NCBI RefSeq assembly: GCF_964340395.1
Contig: NC_135560.1
Coordinates: forward strand, 9,080,098-9,132,597
Source: Glandiceps talaboti
Lineage: Eukaryota > Hemichordata > Enteropneusta > Spengelidae
Direction: 5' to 3'
DNA length: 52,500 nucleotides
The stretch's first letter is position 1; each line of letters starts with the position of its first letter. Made by a program: the position numbers and the translations under genes. The notes below the pieces were generated by a model. The model was not told the DNA's origin, searched no databases, and worked only from the letters and a program-made list of their open reading frames with translations. Shown here one piece after another: positions 39,511 through 51,156 of the stretch.

Positions 39511-42348
39511 AATACAAGTATGCATGCATGTATGTATTATGGATGTACCAGTATGTATATACGCATGTGTGTGAATGTTATGTTATGCTCAGAGTATACT
39601 ATAGAGGCCAAGTCTGAAATGGGGCAAGTTACATGTAGTTGTAAATTTATTGTCTTAACAGGGGTCTATGGAATGGGTTCATACTGAAGTTTTTTTGTAT
39701 GTTGAATTTAAGTGTACTAACTGAACATTATCCTGATGTGCTGCCTGGAAAGAAGTAGGAAGTAATTTGCTATTGTTAGAGTCTGAAAAGGGTTGGATTT
39801 CTCTTGCTCACAACATACCCAACACTTTCATCTTAGCAAGAAGGATTGTATTTACAGATGCATTGTATGTTGAACCATAGACAGAGTTGAACCATAGACC
39901 CCTCCATTGTCTATGGTTGACTAGATGATTAAAACAGTTCAATGAGAAGGCTTGTCTCAGTTGTTTAATCATAGACCTTGGAGCAGACATTCACTCCTGG
40001 ATGTAAACTGTTACGATTCAGCTGAATAACTGAGTTGTAACTGTAATCAAGAAGGACAGCTTGTGTGATTAAAACTTGGGACATGAAACAAAAGACAAAA
40101 CAAAAATACAAATATTATCAAAATGTTTATTGAGCATGTGATGGTAAAGGTGCTGTACAGATGACATAAGAATTATAAATAATATGTGGGAGAGGGGATT
40201 ACACCCATTTTTTTCAGTGTCAAATAGAAATGTAATGGCATGCTTCATATATTCCCCGGTAAAAATATCAGAGAGAAACATTACCATTTCCGGTAATTAC
40301 ATGCTATGTACATTTCACAGAAATGTAGGTACTTTGAAGTAATATCCAACTGAAAGTTGTATGTCAACTGAAAGTTCAAAGCATCAATAATTTCACTTTC
40401 ATGGTCTGTTTTATTGGAAACCAACACAGCATTTGCTAACTTACGAGTACTCATGACGAAAAAGGATGAAAGACTGCAGCTGCTTTTGGATAAGAACTTT
40501 TGATCAGAATAATGTATAAAGGTACTGAATTGTCACACTTCAAATAGTAGATACTACTGGTTCAATAATGACTATATCAAATACCAAAATATCTATGTTG
40601 ATCAGTACTTCTAATCACAAACATTTAAAATTAAATACTCTTCTGGCTTCCTATTCTGGAAAACAAGCCTTCATTTGAACACATAGCCCCCAACTTCTGT
40701 GTCGTACAAAGATGATTGGAATTTTGTCAATCTTAACATGAAAAGGCTTTGGACTCTTACATGTGCTCATTGGAATTAAAAATTCTTGGAAGAACACCGA
40801 CATGGATACTTCCTTGTCTTGGGCACAAATTAAAGCTTTGTCTACCTCCACGAATCTTTGTTCTGTAAATTTGTCCTACTTACAGATGAAATCTTTTCAT
40901 ATATCTATAATATTCAGACACTATTTTAACCCTGCAAATGCTATACTACTAGCAATAGACTATATATAAAGTTTTTTGTATTTTTCCTACTTCAATTCAT
41001 ATTTTGACTTGGTACTTAAAAAAAAAAAAAAAAAAAAAAAAAACTTACAACAAATACTATGATCACCACAAATGAAGAGGGCACTTCATTGCATCCTAAT
41101 ATGACGTAAAGAGTTTGGCAGTTCTGAAAACAACATAACACAAAGACTTTGTTTTGTGACCTGTATGGTGCAGTACGCATGTGTACTCTGTTTTATGCCA
41201 AAAAAAAATAAGTTCAACCAAATAAAGTCCTTACTTGATCTTGAAGGATACAAAAATCAGTACAAACTGAAACAATATCCATGTAAAAAGAAATCAAACA
41301 AAGTTACTGTCTGGCTTAATATACTATATACTACTGTAAAAGACACTCATCACAGTACACAACACATAGAAAATTGATAGCTACATTCTGTAACAAGGCT
41401 ATATTTTTATATGGTAAAATTCACTATAATATGTTCCCCTTTCCTTTTACTTTGACCCACCCTCATCCCACCCCTCAGTTTTCTCCTGCTACTTTGCCAA
41501 TTTTACCAGGTATTTCACAGTTTTCCAGATGTGTCTATGTTGAATGTACAGGGAAGCATTATTTCAAATATTGGGAGATTCTGTCATGTAATCATACCCT
41601 GAATATTGTTGTTGACCCAGAGCAATTCAATAGCTGCCATGTCTTTTAGTGTTCAGCCCTGACTTAGACTAAGAGATTCCTTTTTTGTGTGCACTCCTTG
41701 AAACTTCTTACAAATTAGCTATTGGTTAAAGGGCTAATGTTCAATCCTGGGTCAATGTCTTGACACTTGCAATGTGTATCAAGCCAACATCTTCACGAAC
41801 AAAGCCCCAAAAAGCAACTAATTCAAAATACTGTAACAGATTTCTTTCTTGAACATTCATGATACCATAGTCAAACATTAGGAGATACAAAATCTGTTAA
41901 TACGCTCTAAAACGACAGTTTTGTAGGTGCTGTATAAGCTCTGGGTGCATGTTAAACAGCCAAAATTATCTAGCATAATGAACGTCATCATATCCGACCA
42001 CTCCTATATATATGCAGAGTATGCCTGGAGCGGCGACAATGAATATGCAGAGTATGCCTGGAGCGGCGACAATGACAAATCTATCACAGACTTCATTTCC
42101 ATTCAATGCAATCCACAACATTCTTCCACATCTCCAATTCATCAGTAAACTTATTTTCAGTGTTCTGCCACTGACTTCACCCTCAAGTCCCAACCCAGAC
42201 ATTCTTCCTGACGACTGGGTACCCTTTCCTCCTGAATACATCCAACACCATTTGGCACACAGCTATTGTTCAGCCATGGATTTTGTCTGGCAAGGAAGTT
42301 CTGACACAGTAATAACGGAAAGTTTCCCATTTGACCGTTAAAACAAGT
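37661..42348. other. Intergenic region between the ZSWIM and ASB genes
   Basis: Contains AC and GT microsatellites (39216-39299, 39479-39504), a poly-A run (41018-41043), a hairpin at 39871-39920 (TGAACCATAGACA against TGTCTATGGTTGA), and a 33-bp direct duplication with TATGCAGAGTATGCCTGGAG near 42011-42075. The right part, just past the minus-strand ASB stop, is probably ASB 3' UTR; a minus-strand AATAAA corresponds to 40126-40131. No additional gene is supported. Confidence 0.5.
39216..39299. repeat. (AC)n microsatellite
   Basis: Long AC dinucleotide tract with a few ACGC units at its left end. A separate GT tract lies at 39479-39504. Confidence 0.97.
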
Positions 42349-45300
42349 CTAGTCATCATACTTGTACCTCAAATAGTTAATCATAATTTTAGACAGAGGT
42401 AATTTACTAAGTTTTTCAACTCTTCTTGCTCCAAGAGTTCTGCGTAACTCAAACCTGCACATTTCTTGTAATGATCTTGGGTTGTCTGAAAGAAGAGACG
42501 GCAATAATTCAAATTTAGTAAGAATATAAAATAGCAACTGTTTTGAGTTATATCTTAATAACAGGTTTAAGTTCAATCAACTGCATGTGGCGGTTTAACT
42601 GTGCTTCAGCAAGTACAATACTGCGAGTACCCTTTAAATATGCAGAAAAAACTACGCTGAAATATGTATGACTCAGCTTGTGTCCCTTTAATATCATAGA
42701 CCTGTTTTTCAAAATTGTTGACTGTTAGTAGCCACTGTTCTAATTTAACTCTTGACTTATATATGTATGCATTTTGTTCTATCTGCTAGGATAGTGATGT
42801 TTTAAATATGTTTTTTAGTGATCACGTTCAAAAATAGTGACAATGGCACTGTGCACAACTGATTCTGAAATCCACCTGTAATGTAACAGGATATTTCTAG
42901 ATCTGCCAAGCAGATTCGAAGTTTAAGTTTTCACCAAAAGTGAGCTATAATATGCATATCAATGATTTGTATTATCTTTTCATCAACAGTTCTTATGTAC
43001 ATTGCCCAAGAAACATCCCCACCAAATTTCAGATGAATTGGCCTTGCAGTTTTCAAGAATTATATTTTAACAGTGGCCGATTTCAAAATAAAATTTACCT
43101 ACCGATACTATTCATTTTCTAAATGCCTACAACTAAAATTTCATATTTATTCCTTTTTTACCACAATCTAGTGAATAGTTAGTCTGTAAGATATAGACAT
43201 TTGTGCCACGCTATCAGCCAACACTCATGAAGCCTGATGGGGCTGAAAAACACGACAATGTGGACAGAATAGTTTGATGTGGAAACATTCGTTAGAAACT
43301 GACTCCATTATACAGGCTTCACTGTGAAGCCCTTGGAAGGCAAGGCATATGTAACTACTGGGCATACCTTCTTATATAATCATTACCAATACTGGCAACA
43401 GGTGTCACTTTTTCCATTGTTATCTAGTTTGTCAAAATGAACCTTATGAAAAGCTTCTAATTATACCCATTTTACAATGGACCATTTCATGAATATTATT
43501 TTCCAGAAATTTCCACGAAAAGGTAGATTTCCCCAGAACTTTTCCAGATGGCTTGTGTGTGAATAATTGCACTTACTTGTAATATCTGTAAGATATTTAA
43601 GACATGGTCTATCAAGGCTTGATAAACCACGGGAAACTTGTAACGGAGTATGGCCATCATGATTCTTGATATTAGGATTAGCACCAAACTTGTAAAGTAT
43701 CCTGCACGCCTCTTCATCATCCTTCAAAGCAGATAAGTGTAATGATGTCTGCCCATCCTCTTGTCGTCCTAAATTAACATCAGCTCCTTTCTTCAGAAGC
43801 AGTTTGCAAATAGAATGGTTGCTCTTGATAACAGCATATCTGAGGGGAAAGCCTAATTGTACATTAATATTTGCTTGCCAGTGTAACAGCATTTTAATAC
43901 ATGCAGTTCTTTCACGAATCATTGCCAACTGCAGTGGTGTGGTTCCTTTGTCACTTTTGGAGTCCACGAAAGCTTGGTGCTGTAGTAACAAATTGGCAAA
44001 TGAGTCCCTGCCATAGTGAGCAGCAACATGAAGGGGGGTCCAACCGTCACTACTTTGAATGTTCACAACACTGTGCTTCACACAGTCAAAGTCAAGTAGT
44101 AATCTTGCAATACGAGTTCTTCCATGCATTGCTGCATAGTGTAATGCTGTGAAACCTCCTATGCTATCTTGCAACTCTGTTCTGCCTGCAAGGAAGACAT
44201 CAACAAACTGGTTTAAAGTTTTCACCGACAACAATCATTTAGTGTGTGCCTCGGAAATAAGAATCTGAAATTTTTACTGTTACTTTGATCAAGTTAACTC
44301 AAACCCATTCAAAGTTAAAACCAAAGAAAAATACTTAGAGGTCATTGTACAAAATATATGTAGTGGAATAGGACTGGCACCCCTGGGAGTATGTCCTCTA
44401 ACTGGGGGCGCCACTGTCAACAGTGCCACCCGAACAGCCGAGCGCAGCCGGTTTTCTACATATATATGGAAAAGGGTCAAAATGAGATCAAAATTAAAGC
44501 ATTTTAGAATCCAACATGGCTACTGAACACTGTGTTACTAGTAACCCTAAAGGATAATTTAAAAAATTGTATATTACCTTGAAAACAAGATGGTAAACGC
44601 AAAAAATTCTTTTTATCATTTCAAAAGGATCAGGAACATGTTTTCATTTTGTGATATTTGTGGAGAGCTTTAGATAACTTTGATTATCAGGGAAACTGGT
44701 CCCTAAAACACACCCACTATCTTATGTAAGGGTGACCCTATTTATTTTTATGTTTCTCATTACTATTTTATGGCAACTTTACATGTTGGTCGGTCGGTCT
44801 GTCGGTCGGTCAGTCGATTTAAAAAAATAAATTTAAAATATAAATATATAAAAAATACCGCCAATGGCGTTGTAGCACAACTGTAGTTTTTAAAAATGTT
44901 TATCCATATGCTAGTCTATGCTAACAATAGGTGTTTATTTGCTGAATAACTATCCAGTTGCCTATCCAACCATGTTGCTATCTTTACGATAAATGCTATC
45001 ATTTGGCTGTTGCTATGGGCGTGGTCATGTTGTTAGATATATTTGCATACATTTGTGTATGTTTTTGTTCACTTGTGTATGAATTCCTGATATTGTCTTT
45101 GCAATATACATGATCATTTGGCTGTTGCTATGGGCGTGGTCTTGTTGCTAGGAAAATTTACATACATTTTTTGAATGTTTATTCAATTGTCTATTAAACC
45201 CTGTTGTTATCTTTGTGAAATACACCACCGTTTGGCTGTTGCTATGGGCGTGGTCATGGTTACTAGGGTATTTGCATACATTTTTTGAATGTTTATTCAT

Positions 45301-47229
45301 CTGTCTTTCTATTCCTGTTGTAATCTTTGCAATATACGTGATTATTTGGCTGTTGTTATGGGCGTGGTCTTGTTGCTATGCAAATTTACATACATTTTTT
45401 GGATGTTTATTCAATTATCTATTAAACCCTATTGTTATCTTTGTGAAATACACCACCGTTTGGCTGTTGCTAAAGGGTGTGGTCATGGTTGCTAGGGCCA
45501 ATTTTGTCAAAATGTTTTTAAGAAAATCTGCAGAATAACAGTTTCAGAAACATCTTGGCAAGTTTCAGACTAATTGACCAAGTACTTTTTGAGATATAAG
45601 TTTTTGACCAAAAATGAACATTTTTACACCTAATTTGCATATCACTCATGGAATCATGGTATGCTTAATATTTCTTCGTCCATACATCCCTAGATACATT
45701 CCCATTAAATTTCAGCCCAATCTGCTCAGTAGTTTTAGAATTATAGATTTTTAACCAAAAAGACACATTTTTAGCCCTAATTTGCATATCACTGATGGAA
45801 TCATCCCGTCATAAACAAATCTTACTTTACACCCCCTTAAGAATGTTCCCACCAAATTTCGCACCAATCTGCCCAGTAGTTTCTGAGTTTAAGTTTTTTG
45901 ACCAAAAATCACATTTTTTTACCCAAATCACACACCTGTGATGCGATCATTTTGATTTGAACAATTTCCCAACTAGACACCCAAAGTAATGGACCCACCA
46001 AATATCGTGGCAATCGGTTCAGCGGTTTTTGACTTTAAGTTGTTTACACACACACACACACACACACATCCACACACACACACACACAGACAGACAGACG
46101 CCGGGCGATCCCTATAGCACTACTGAACAAGTTCAGTTGTGCTAAAAATCATCTCTGCCTCTCCTTTCCTCCTCTCTATCTTCTTTTCATTGGATTCCTG
46201 GGAACAAGCCCTTTCCCAGCTTCTCTACACAATTGTCATGTTTACAACCCCACTACTTGTTTACAACCCCACTACTTCCGTCATAACTTCCGTCATGACT
46301 GTATATGACATCGACAGTCCAGACGCTTGATTACTCTTCACAAAGAGGGTACTGTTCCACAAAATATAAAGGGCAGGCGAAAATAAAAAAATTTTTTTTT
46401 CATTTTGATATTGGAGCTGAAAATTTGGATCGTTGGGTAATGAGAAACAGAAAAAATAGGGTCACCCTAAAAGAAAACAATGAGGTTGTCTTTCATGGAT
46501 TTAAATGGAAATGTTCAATGAAATGAATTTGGATCCTTTGTTTTCAGAGTTAAGAGAATTTCTAGGTCTTAATTAGGTTGTGTAACACTAACAGAACAGT
46601 ATATAAAGAGAGTTTGATTTGTGAAAAGACAATTGAACTATCAGCTGCATTGGCAGGAATGATTAACAGGCAAATAACTCAAGTCTGATGTGAGCACAAC
46701 CATAGATTGAAACATCAATTAGATATTACATTAAATCTGTGTATGTTTGAATGAATGACTAACAGAGTACGATTCCAGACTGACTTTGATATTCCATCAA
46801 ATCTATCAAATGCTGTATGTCTGAATTCACTCTTGGTAAACTGTATCCCATGCCATCTTACTGTGTACCATCTGCTTTACACTTGTTGTATGTGCACATG
46901 TATAACACAACCTTACCCTAGAGATTGAATTTGATGTTCTCATACTTTAGATAAAGTACAGAAAAGAACTTCATTGTGGATGTAGACAGAAACTCTACAA
47001 AATACAATTATTTACCTCCATTTTCCAGGAGTACTCTAAGTACTTTTTCTCTTCCCCTGGAAGCAGCAAGATGAAGCAAAGTCCACCCATTCAGGTCTGC
47101 CTCATTTGGCGTTGACCCATTATTTAAACATTGGCGAACACATCGTACATCACCTCTGGCCACGGCAGCTCTAACTTTGACGATTTTCGTCAGGTCCACC
47201 TGTTGTTTAGCCTTGCTTCGAGTCTTCAT
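42349..47229 (-). CDS. Ankyrin-repeat and SOCS-box (ASB family) protein, 3 coding exons
   Basis: Exons in transcript order: 47016-47229, 43577-44185, 42349-42485. Introns are GT-AG and both junctions are phase 1. The total is 960 nt, 319 residues, stop TAG at 42351-42349. About seven ankyrin repeats run from residue 30 to 270, with motifs such as NGWTLLHLAASRG, GGFTALHYAAMHG, DGWTPLHVAAHYG and DGQTSLHLSA. A C-terminal SOCS box (about 276-313) includes a perfect BC box SLQEMCRFEL (279-288), which binds Elongin B/C, and a Cul5-box-like LPLS (303-306). ASB proteins are substrate receptors of CUL5-Elongin ubiquitin ligases. Length fits ASB members with six or seven repeats (about 280-335 residues). 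The exact ortholog is not assigned. The start is the first ATG after a splice acceptor at 47244-47245. Confidence 0.93.
42486..43576 (-). other. ASB gene intron between coding exons 2 and 3
   Basis: Contains the second copy (42555-42693) of the MITE-like repeat seen at 19618-19962. The rest is AT-rich and featureless. Confidence 0.6.
42555..42693. repeat. Partial copy of the MITE-like family
   Basis: About 130 bp homologous to 19825-19960 in the same orientation, sharing ACTGTGCTTCAGCAAGTA-like text, TTTAAATATGCAG and ACTCAGCTTGTG. It lies about 70 bp upstream of the ASB terminal exon. Confidence 0.65.
44858..46147 (+). repeat. Dispersed repeat, about 1.3 kb, with an internal 114-bp tandem array
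   Basis: Left end CCGCCAATGGCG, then TAGCACAACTGTAG. Five tandem units of about 114-115 bp start at 45003, 45118, 45232, 45346 and 45460, each with TTGGCTGTTGCTATGGGCGT. Then come three degenerate paragraphs built on AATTTGCATATCACT and ACCAAATTTC, an AC tract (46048-46088), CAGACAGACGCCGGGCGATC and the end ACTGAACAAGTTCAGTTGTG then CTAAAA. The two ends share TAGCACAACTG as an inverted repeat. The terminal hairpin CTGAAC-AA-GTTCAG near a CTAA could also suggest a Helitron-like 3' end. There is no coding capacity, so it is a non-autonomous element. Confidence 0.65.
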
Positions 47230-47243
47230 CTTTACTTTCTAAC
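47016..47243 (-). CDS. First coding exon of the ASB gene
   Basis: Begins after the acceptor TATACTAG (AG at 47244-47245). The ATG at 47229-47227 starts MKTRSKAKQQVD, followed by the first ankyrin repeat and a GTAAAT donor at 47015-47014. Positions 47230-47243 are 5' UTR. Confidence 0.8.
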
Positions 47244-47742
47244 CTAGTATAAAACAGGTTGAATAATCTACAGTACATATATAAACAAAACATGACATGT
47301 CTAAGAAGTTTCACCATATTTTGGATACCTACTCTGCAGACAGTATTGGAAGGGTTCAAAATCTGTGGGACTTGATGAATCAATGAATGATGATGATGAT
47401 GATGATGATCAATGAATACCAAAATATGTTATGTGTTGTATCACTTCTACTATTTCTTGTAAGATTTATTGCTAAACCACCCCCACCCCACCCCATCTAT
47501 GGAATAATACCATATGATATCATATATGTAGCCTGAGAATATTTGTTGTTGATCTGCTTACATTTACTCACTACCCTCAAGTGGAAACAATGATGGATCT
47601 TTCTGACTGATGATATCAATCCTATCGTTGCATTTCCATTTACTACTGTCTACAGTAAGTTTAGTGTTTTGTACATTTTGTTTATTGGTTTCTGTATGTT
47701 AACCTTAACAAGTATATTTGTATGCATTATTCTGTCCACACT

Positions 47743-48877
47743 GGATGGGGATAACATACACATATGCAATGTCTTGCATGCTATAAATGGTCACACTGGG
47801 ATGACATTCACACATCCAATGTTGTGCATGTTATACATGGTCACACAGGGATGACATTCACATATGCAATGTCATGCATGTTATACATGGTCACACTGGG
47901 GATGACATTCACATATGCAATGTTGTACATGTTATACATGGTCACACAGGGATAACATGCACATATGCAATGTTGTGCATGCTATACATGGTCACACTGG
48001 GGATGACAATCAAATATGCAATGTTGTGCATGTTATACATGGTCACACAGGGATGACATTCACATATGCAATGTCATGCATGTTATACATGGTCACACTG
48101 GGGATGACATTCACATATGCAATGTTGTACATGTTATACATGGTCACACAGGGATAACATGCACATATGCAATGTTGTGCATGCTATACATGGTCACACT
48201 GGGGATGACAATCAAATATGCAATGTTGTGCATGTTATACATGGTCACACAGGGATGACATTCACATATGCAATGTCGTGCATGTTATACATGGTCACAC
48301 TGGGGATAACATTCACATATGCAATGTTGTGCATGTTATACATGGTCACACTGGGGATAACATTCACACATGCAATGTTGTGCATGTTATACATGGTCAC
48401 ACAGGGATGACATTCACATATGCAATGCTGTACATGTTATACATGGTCACACAGGGATGACATTCACATATGCAATGTTGTGCATGTTATACATGGTCAC
48501 ACTGGGGATAACATGCACATATGTAATGTTGTGCATGTTATACATGGTCACACTGGGGATAACATGCACATATGTAATGTTGTGCATGTTATACATGGTC
48601 ACACAGGGATAACATGCACATATGTAATGCTGTACATGTTATACATGGTCACACAGGGATAACATTCACATATGCAATGTCATGTATGCTATACATGGTC
48701 ACACAGGGATGACATTCACATATGCAATGTTGTGCATGTTATACATGGTCACACTGGGGATAACATTCACACATCCAATGTTGTGCATGTTATACATGGT
48801 CACACAGGACATTCACATATGAAATGTTGTGCATGTCACACAGGGATGACATTCACATATGCAATGTTGTACAAATA
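47743..48877. repeat. 50/51-bp minisatellite, about 22 copies
   Basis: Unit: ACATTCACATATGCAATGTT, then GTGCATGTTATACATGGTCA, then CACAGGGATG (50 bp) or CACTGGGGATG (51 bp). Units of the two lengths often alternate to give 101-bp pairs, and a 202-bp four-unit block is duplicated (GACAATCAAATATG at about 48004 and 48206). Open frames encoding HVIHGHTG-type repeats appear in stepped positions, but the length alternation breaks each frame, so they are not genes. Confidence 0.97.
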
Positions 48878-49532
48878 TCAGTAAGTCTATTTCCAACTTG
48901 TACTGATGTTACAATATTCATTTCCAAATTTCATAATCACTCTAGCAATCAACTTCTCAGTTTACTAAGATGGACGCAAACTAAACTAAAACGTTTGGTT
49001 ACATACCCTGGTACATTGTAATCGAAATTATAATCATATGCATATCAGGTAACACCCAGTGAGAGAACTAACACAAATTTTCACTATGTCGCCTTTATAA
49101 CGGGTTATTAATAGACCAATTTATATTGTAATTAGGCGTTTTATCCATGGTTGCAATAATATTGTGACGTTCGTTTTTGTTTTTTAGCTTCTTTTTTATC
49201 GTTCTGGAGTTTGCAGTTTTGAGATTTTTATCGTTCCAGGGTTTGCCGAACAATAAAAAGCTCAATTACAGAAAATGAAATCTCAAAAAAAAAAAAAAAC
49301 TAACGCTACAATTATTGCAACTGTTTGTCCCCTGTTCAAATCAACTAAGCCATATTCGGCGACTAAATTGTGTTATTATGAAAGCCGGTGAAAACGACCC
49401 TGGCCTGATGCCCGAGCAATGGCAGCAAATATTGTGGACACGTCAAATAAGAAATAGCGAATAAATCCGTGAAGGCGACAAAGTTCCAAAAAATTATGGT
49501 AAGATATTCATGGAAACATAACCCTAACTTAC

Positions 49533-49690
49533 TTTAGAGATCAACCGTAACCACTTTTGGGTTGGAAAAGTCGAAAATATCACATTTTTCGAGAATAACG
49601 ACTTTGTTCAGTACTGATTCCACTTCCGCCAGCTGAAAATGGCGACCAAAACAAACGTTGTGCGCAAGCGCTAATAAGAGTTTTCTCGTA
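49533..49690 (-). promoter_or_regulatory. Probable ASB promoter and non-coding first exon
   Basis: On the minus strand this block has housekeeping-promoter motifs: GCGCTTGCGCA (49661-49671, NRF-1-like), GGTCGCCATTTTC (49635-49647, YY1-like) and GGCGGAAGTG (49621-49630, ETS-like), followed about 90 bp on by a strong donor CTAAA-GTAAGT (exon end 49533). An acceptor at 47244-47245 just before the ASB ATG fits. There is a minimal AUG-UGA upstream ORF at 49585-49580. Inferred, not proven. Confidence 0.45.
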
Positions 49691-49699
49691 CTTTTCCCA

Positions 49700-51150
49700 T
49701 AATGCACGATTCACCCGGTACCCACAGACGAGTTCATTACTTCATCATGTCTGTGCCGGGGGTCTGTGGCCCGGGGGTCTGTGGTCATCTATTAAATGTA
49801 CGTTATTTTCTTTTTCTAGAATTATTGTGGGTCATTTTTTCACAGAAAGGGTACAGCAAGTACAATATATTGAGATGGGTCAAATCATTCGTTCAAACAT
49901 TCAATAAACCAATCAAACGATCAATAAACCAATCAAATGGGCACGGCAGGCCTCACAGAATGCTTACAATTTATCATTCAATCGATCGAGCAAAATACTA
50001 TAATTGTCATTGACCAGAATCGCTTTTGATACAGTTTATTTTGATTTCCGAAAAAAAAATTACCATTTTACTGAAATTCAGGTGGCTTACGATAATTTGA
50101 CTGGTTGGTTGGTTGGTTGGTTGGTTGGTTGGTTGGTTGGTTGGTTGGTTGGTTGGTTGGTTGGTTGGTTAAGTTTATTTGTATCTTCCAAGCCAGAAGT
50201 TTGTCCATAGGGAACTTGAGGCATATATGTGAAGATGTGTGTATATTTTGGCTACTTTTATGTTCAATAAAGTCACAGATAAAGATGAGTGTAATTCATT
50301 CAGAACGTTTATCTTCTTTAACAACTGTTATCAGCTAATTCACGAAGTGTACACATCAGATACAAACTGCTCAGCCAAACTTTAGATCCTTTTATGTGAA
50401 TGTTTACACTAGTACTCAAAGTGTGACTGAGCAATTAACACCTATTTATGTGCATGCTTAGTGAACTAGCTGATAACAGCTAAAGCATAATTATGTAAAT
50501 ATTCGCATACATGCCTTCATTTCGTTTAGGGTCTATGACCCTGGGCCTATGGTATGGTTTGCCACGCATTGAGTAAACTCGTCGCTGTTGGCGCTCTATA
50601 AACTAAGCGGACTCTGAGATGAGGGGTCCCACTTTTTTACAAATCGGTTCTCGAGGGAGGGCCATAGTTTAGAAAATGGAAATTGGGGGGGGGGGGGGTC
50701 ACATTTTACATAGACTCATTTTTAAATCTAACTTTGCATTATTTTGTGATTTGCCATTATCCCATCGCTGCCACCGGATCCAAATCCTACGTCTACCACA
50801 TCCCACCACTACCACCACAAACGTTGACCGATTAAGAGTAATTGATATTTTGTTGTTAGTTTTGGTGTGAGGAGAGGAGTGGGCCTCACAGTGTTAAGAG
50901 GGATAACCATAACAATAGAGTGATATGTTGACCTCGGTCCTGAGTTTGTCAGTTGTGCACTCACCTAACCTCTGGGAGTTCTGGCTTCATCTAGATCCAA
51001 ACACAGAGTGCATACAAACACAAACTCACTGTGGTGGCAGTAAAAGTGAGAAACAACAAATGCCTTTAAAAATTATCAAACACAAACACAAACTTATTGT
51101 GGTGGTAATAGTGGGAAACAACAAATGCCTTTACATGTAAAAAAAATAAA
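49700..51150. other. Intergenic region right of the ASB gene
   Basis: No gene recognised. It holds a (TTGG)n tract at 50102-50169, short duplications (GGGGTCTGTGG twice near 49760-49785; CACAAACTCACTGTGGTGG-like text twice near 51020-51105) and a G run at 50686-50698. Confidence 0.5.
50102..50169. repeat. (TTGG)n tetranucleotide microsatellite
   Basis: About 17 perfect GGTT units. The Trp-Leu-Val-Gly open frames across it are artefacts. Confidence 0.97.
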
Positions 51151-51156
51151 TAAAAA

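Noticed and set aside
41966-42341. Overlapping plus and minus frames next to the ASB stop
   Set aside because: Created by a short direct duplication in the probable ASB 3' UTR; no family match.
47669-48884. Series of 60-97-codon frames with HVIHGHTG repeats, possibly a repeat protein
   Set aside because: The 50/51-bp unit alternation breaks every frame, and the starts simply step by about 101 bp. No family, and it lies in an intron.
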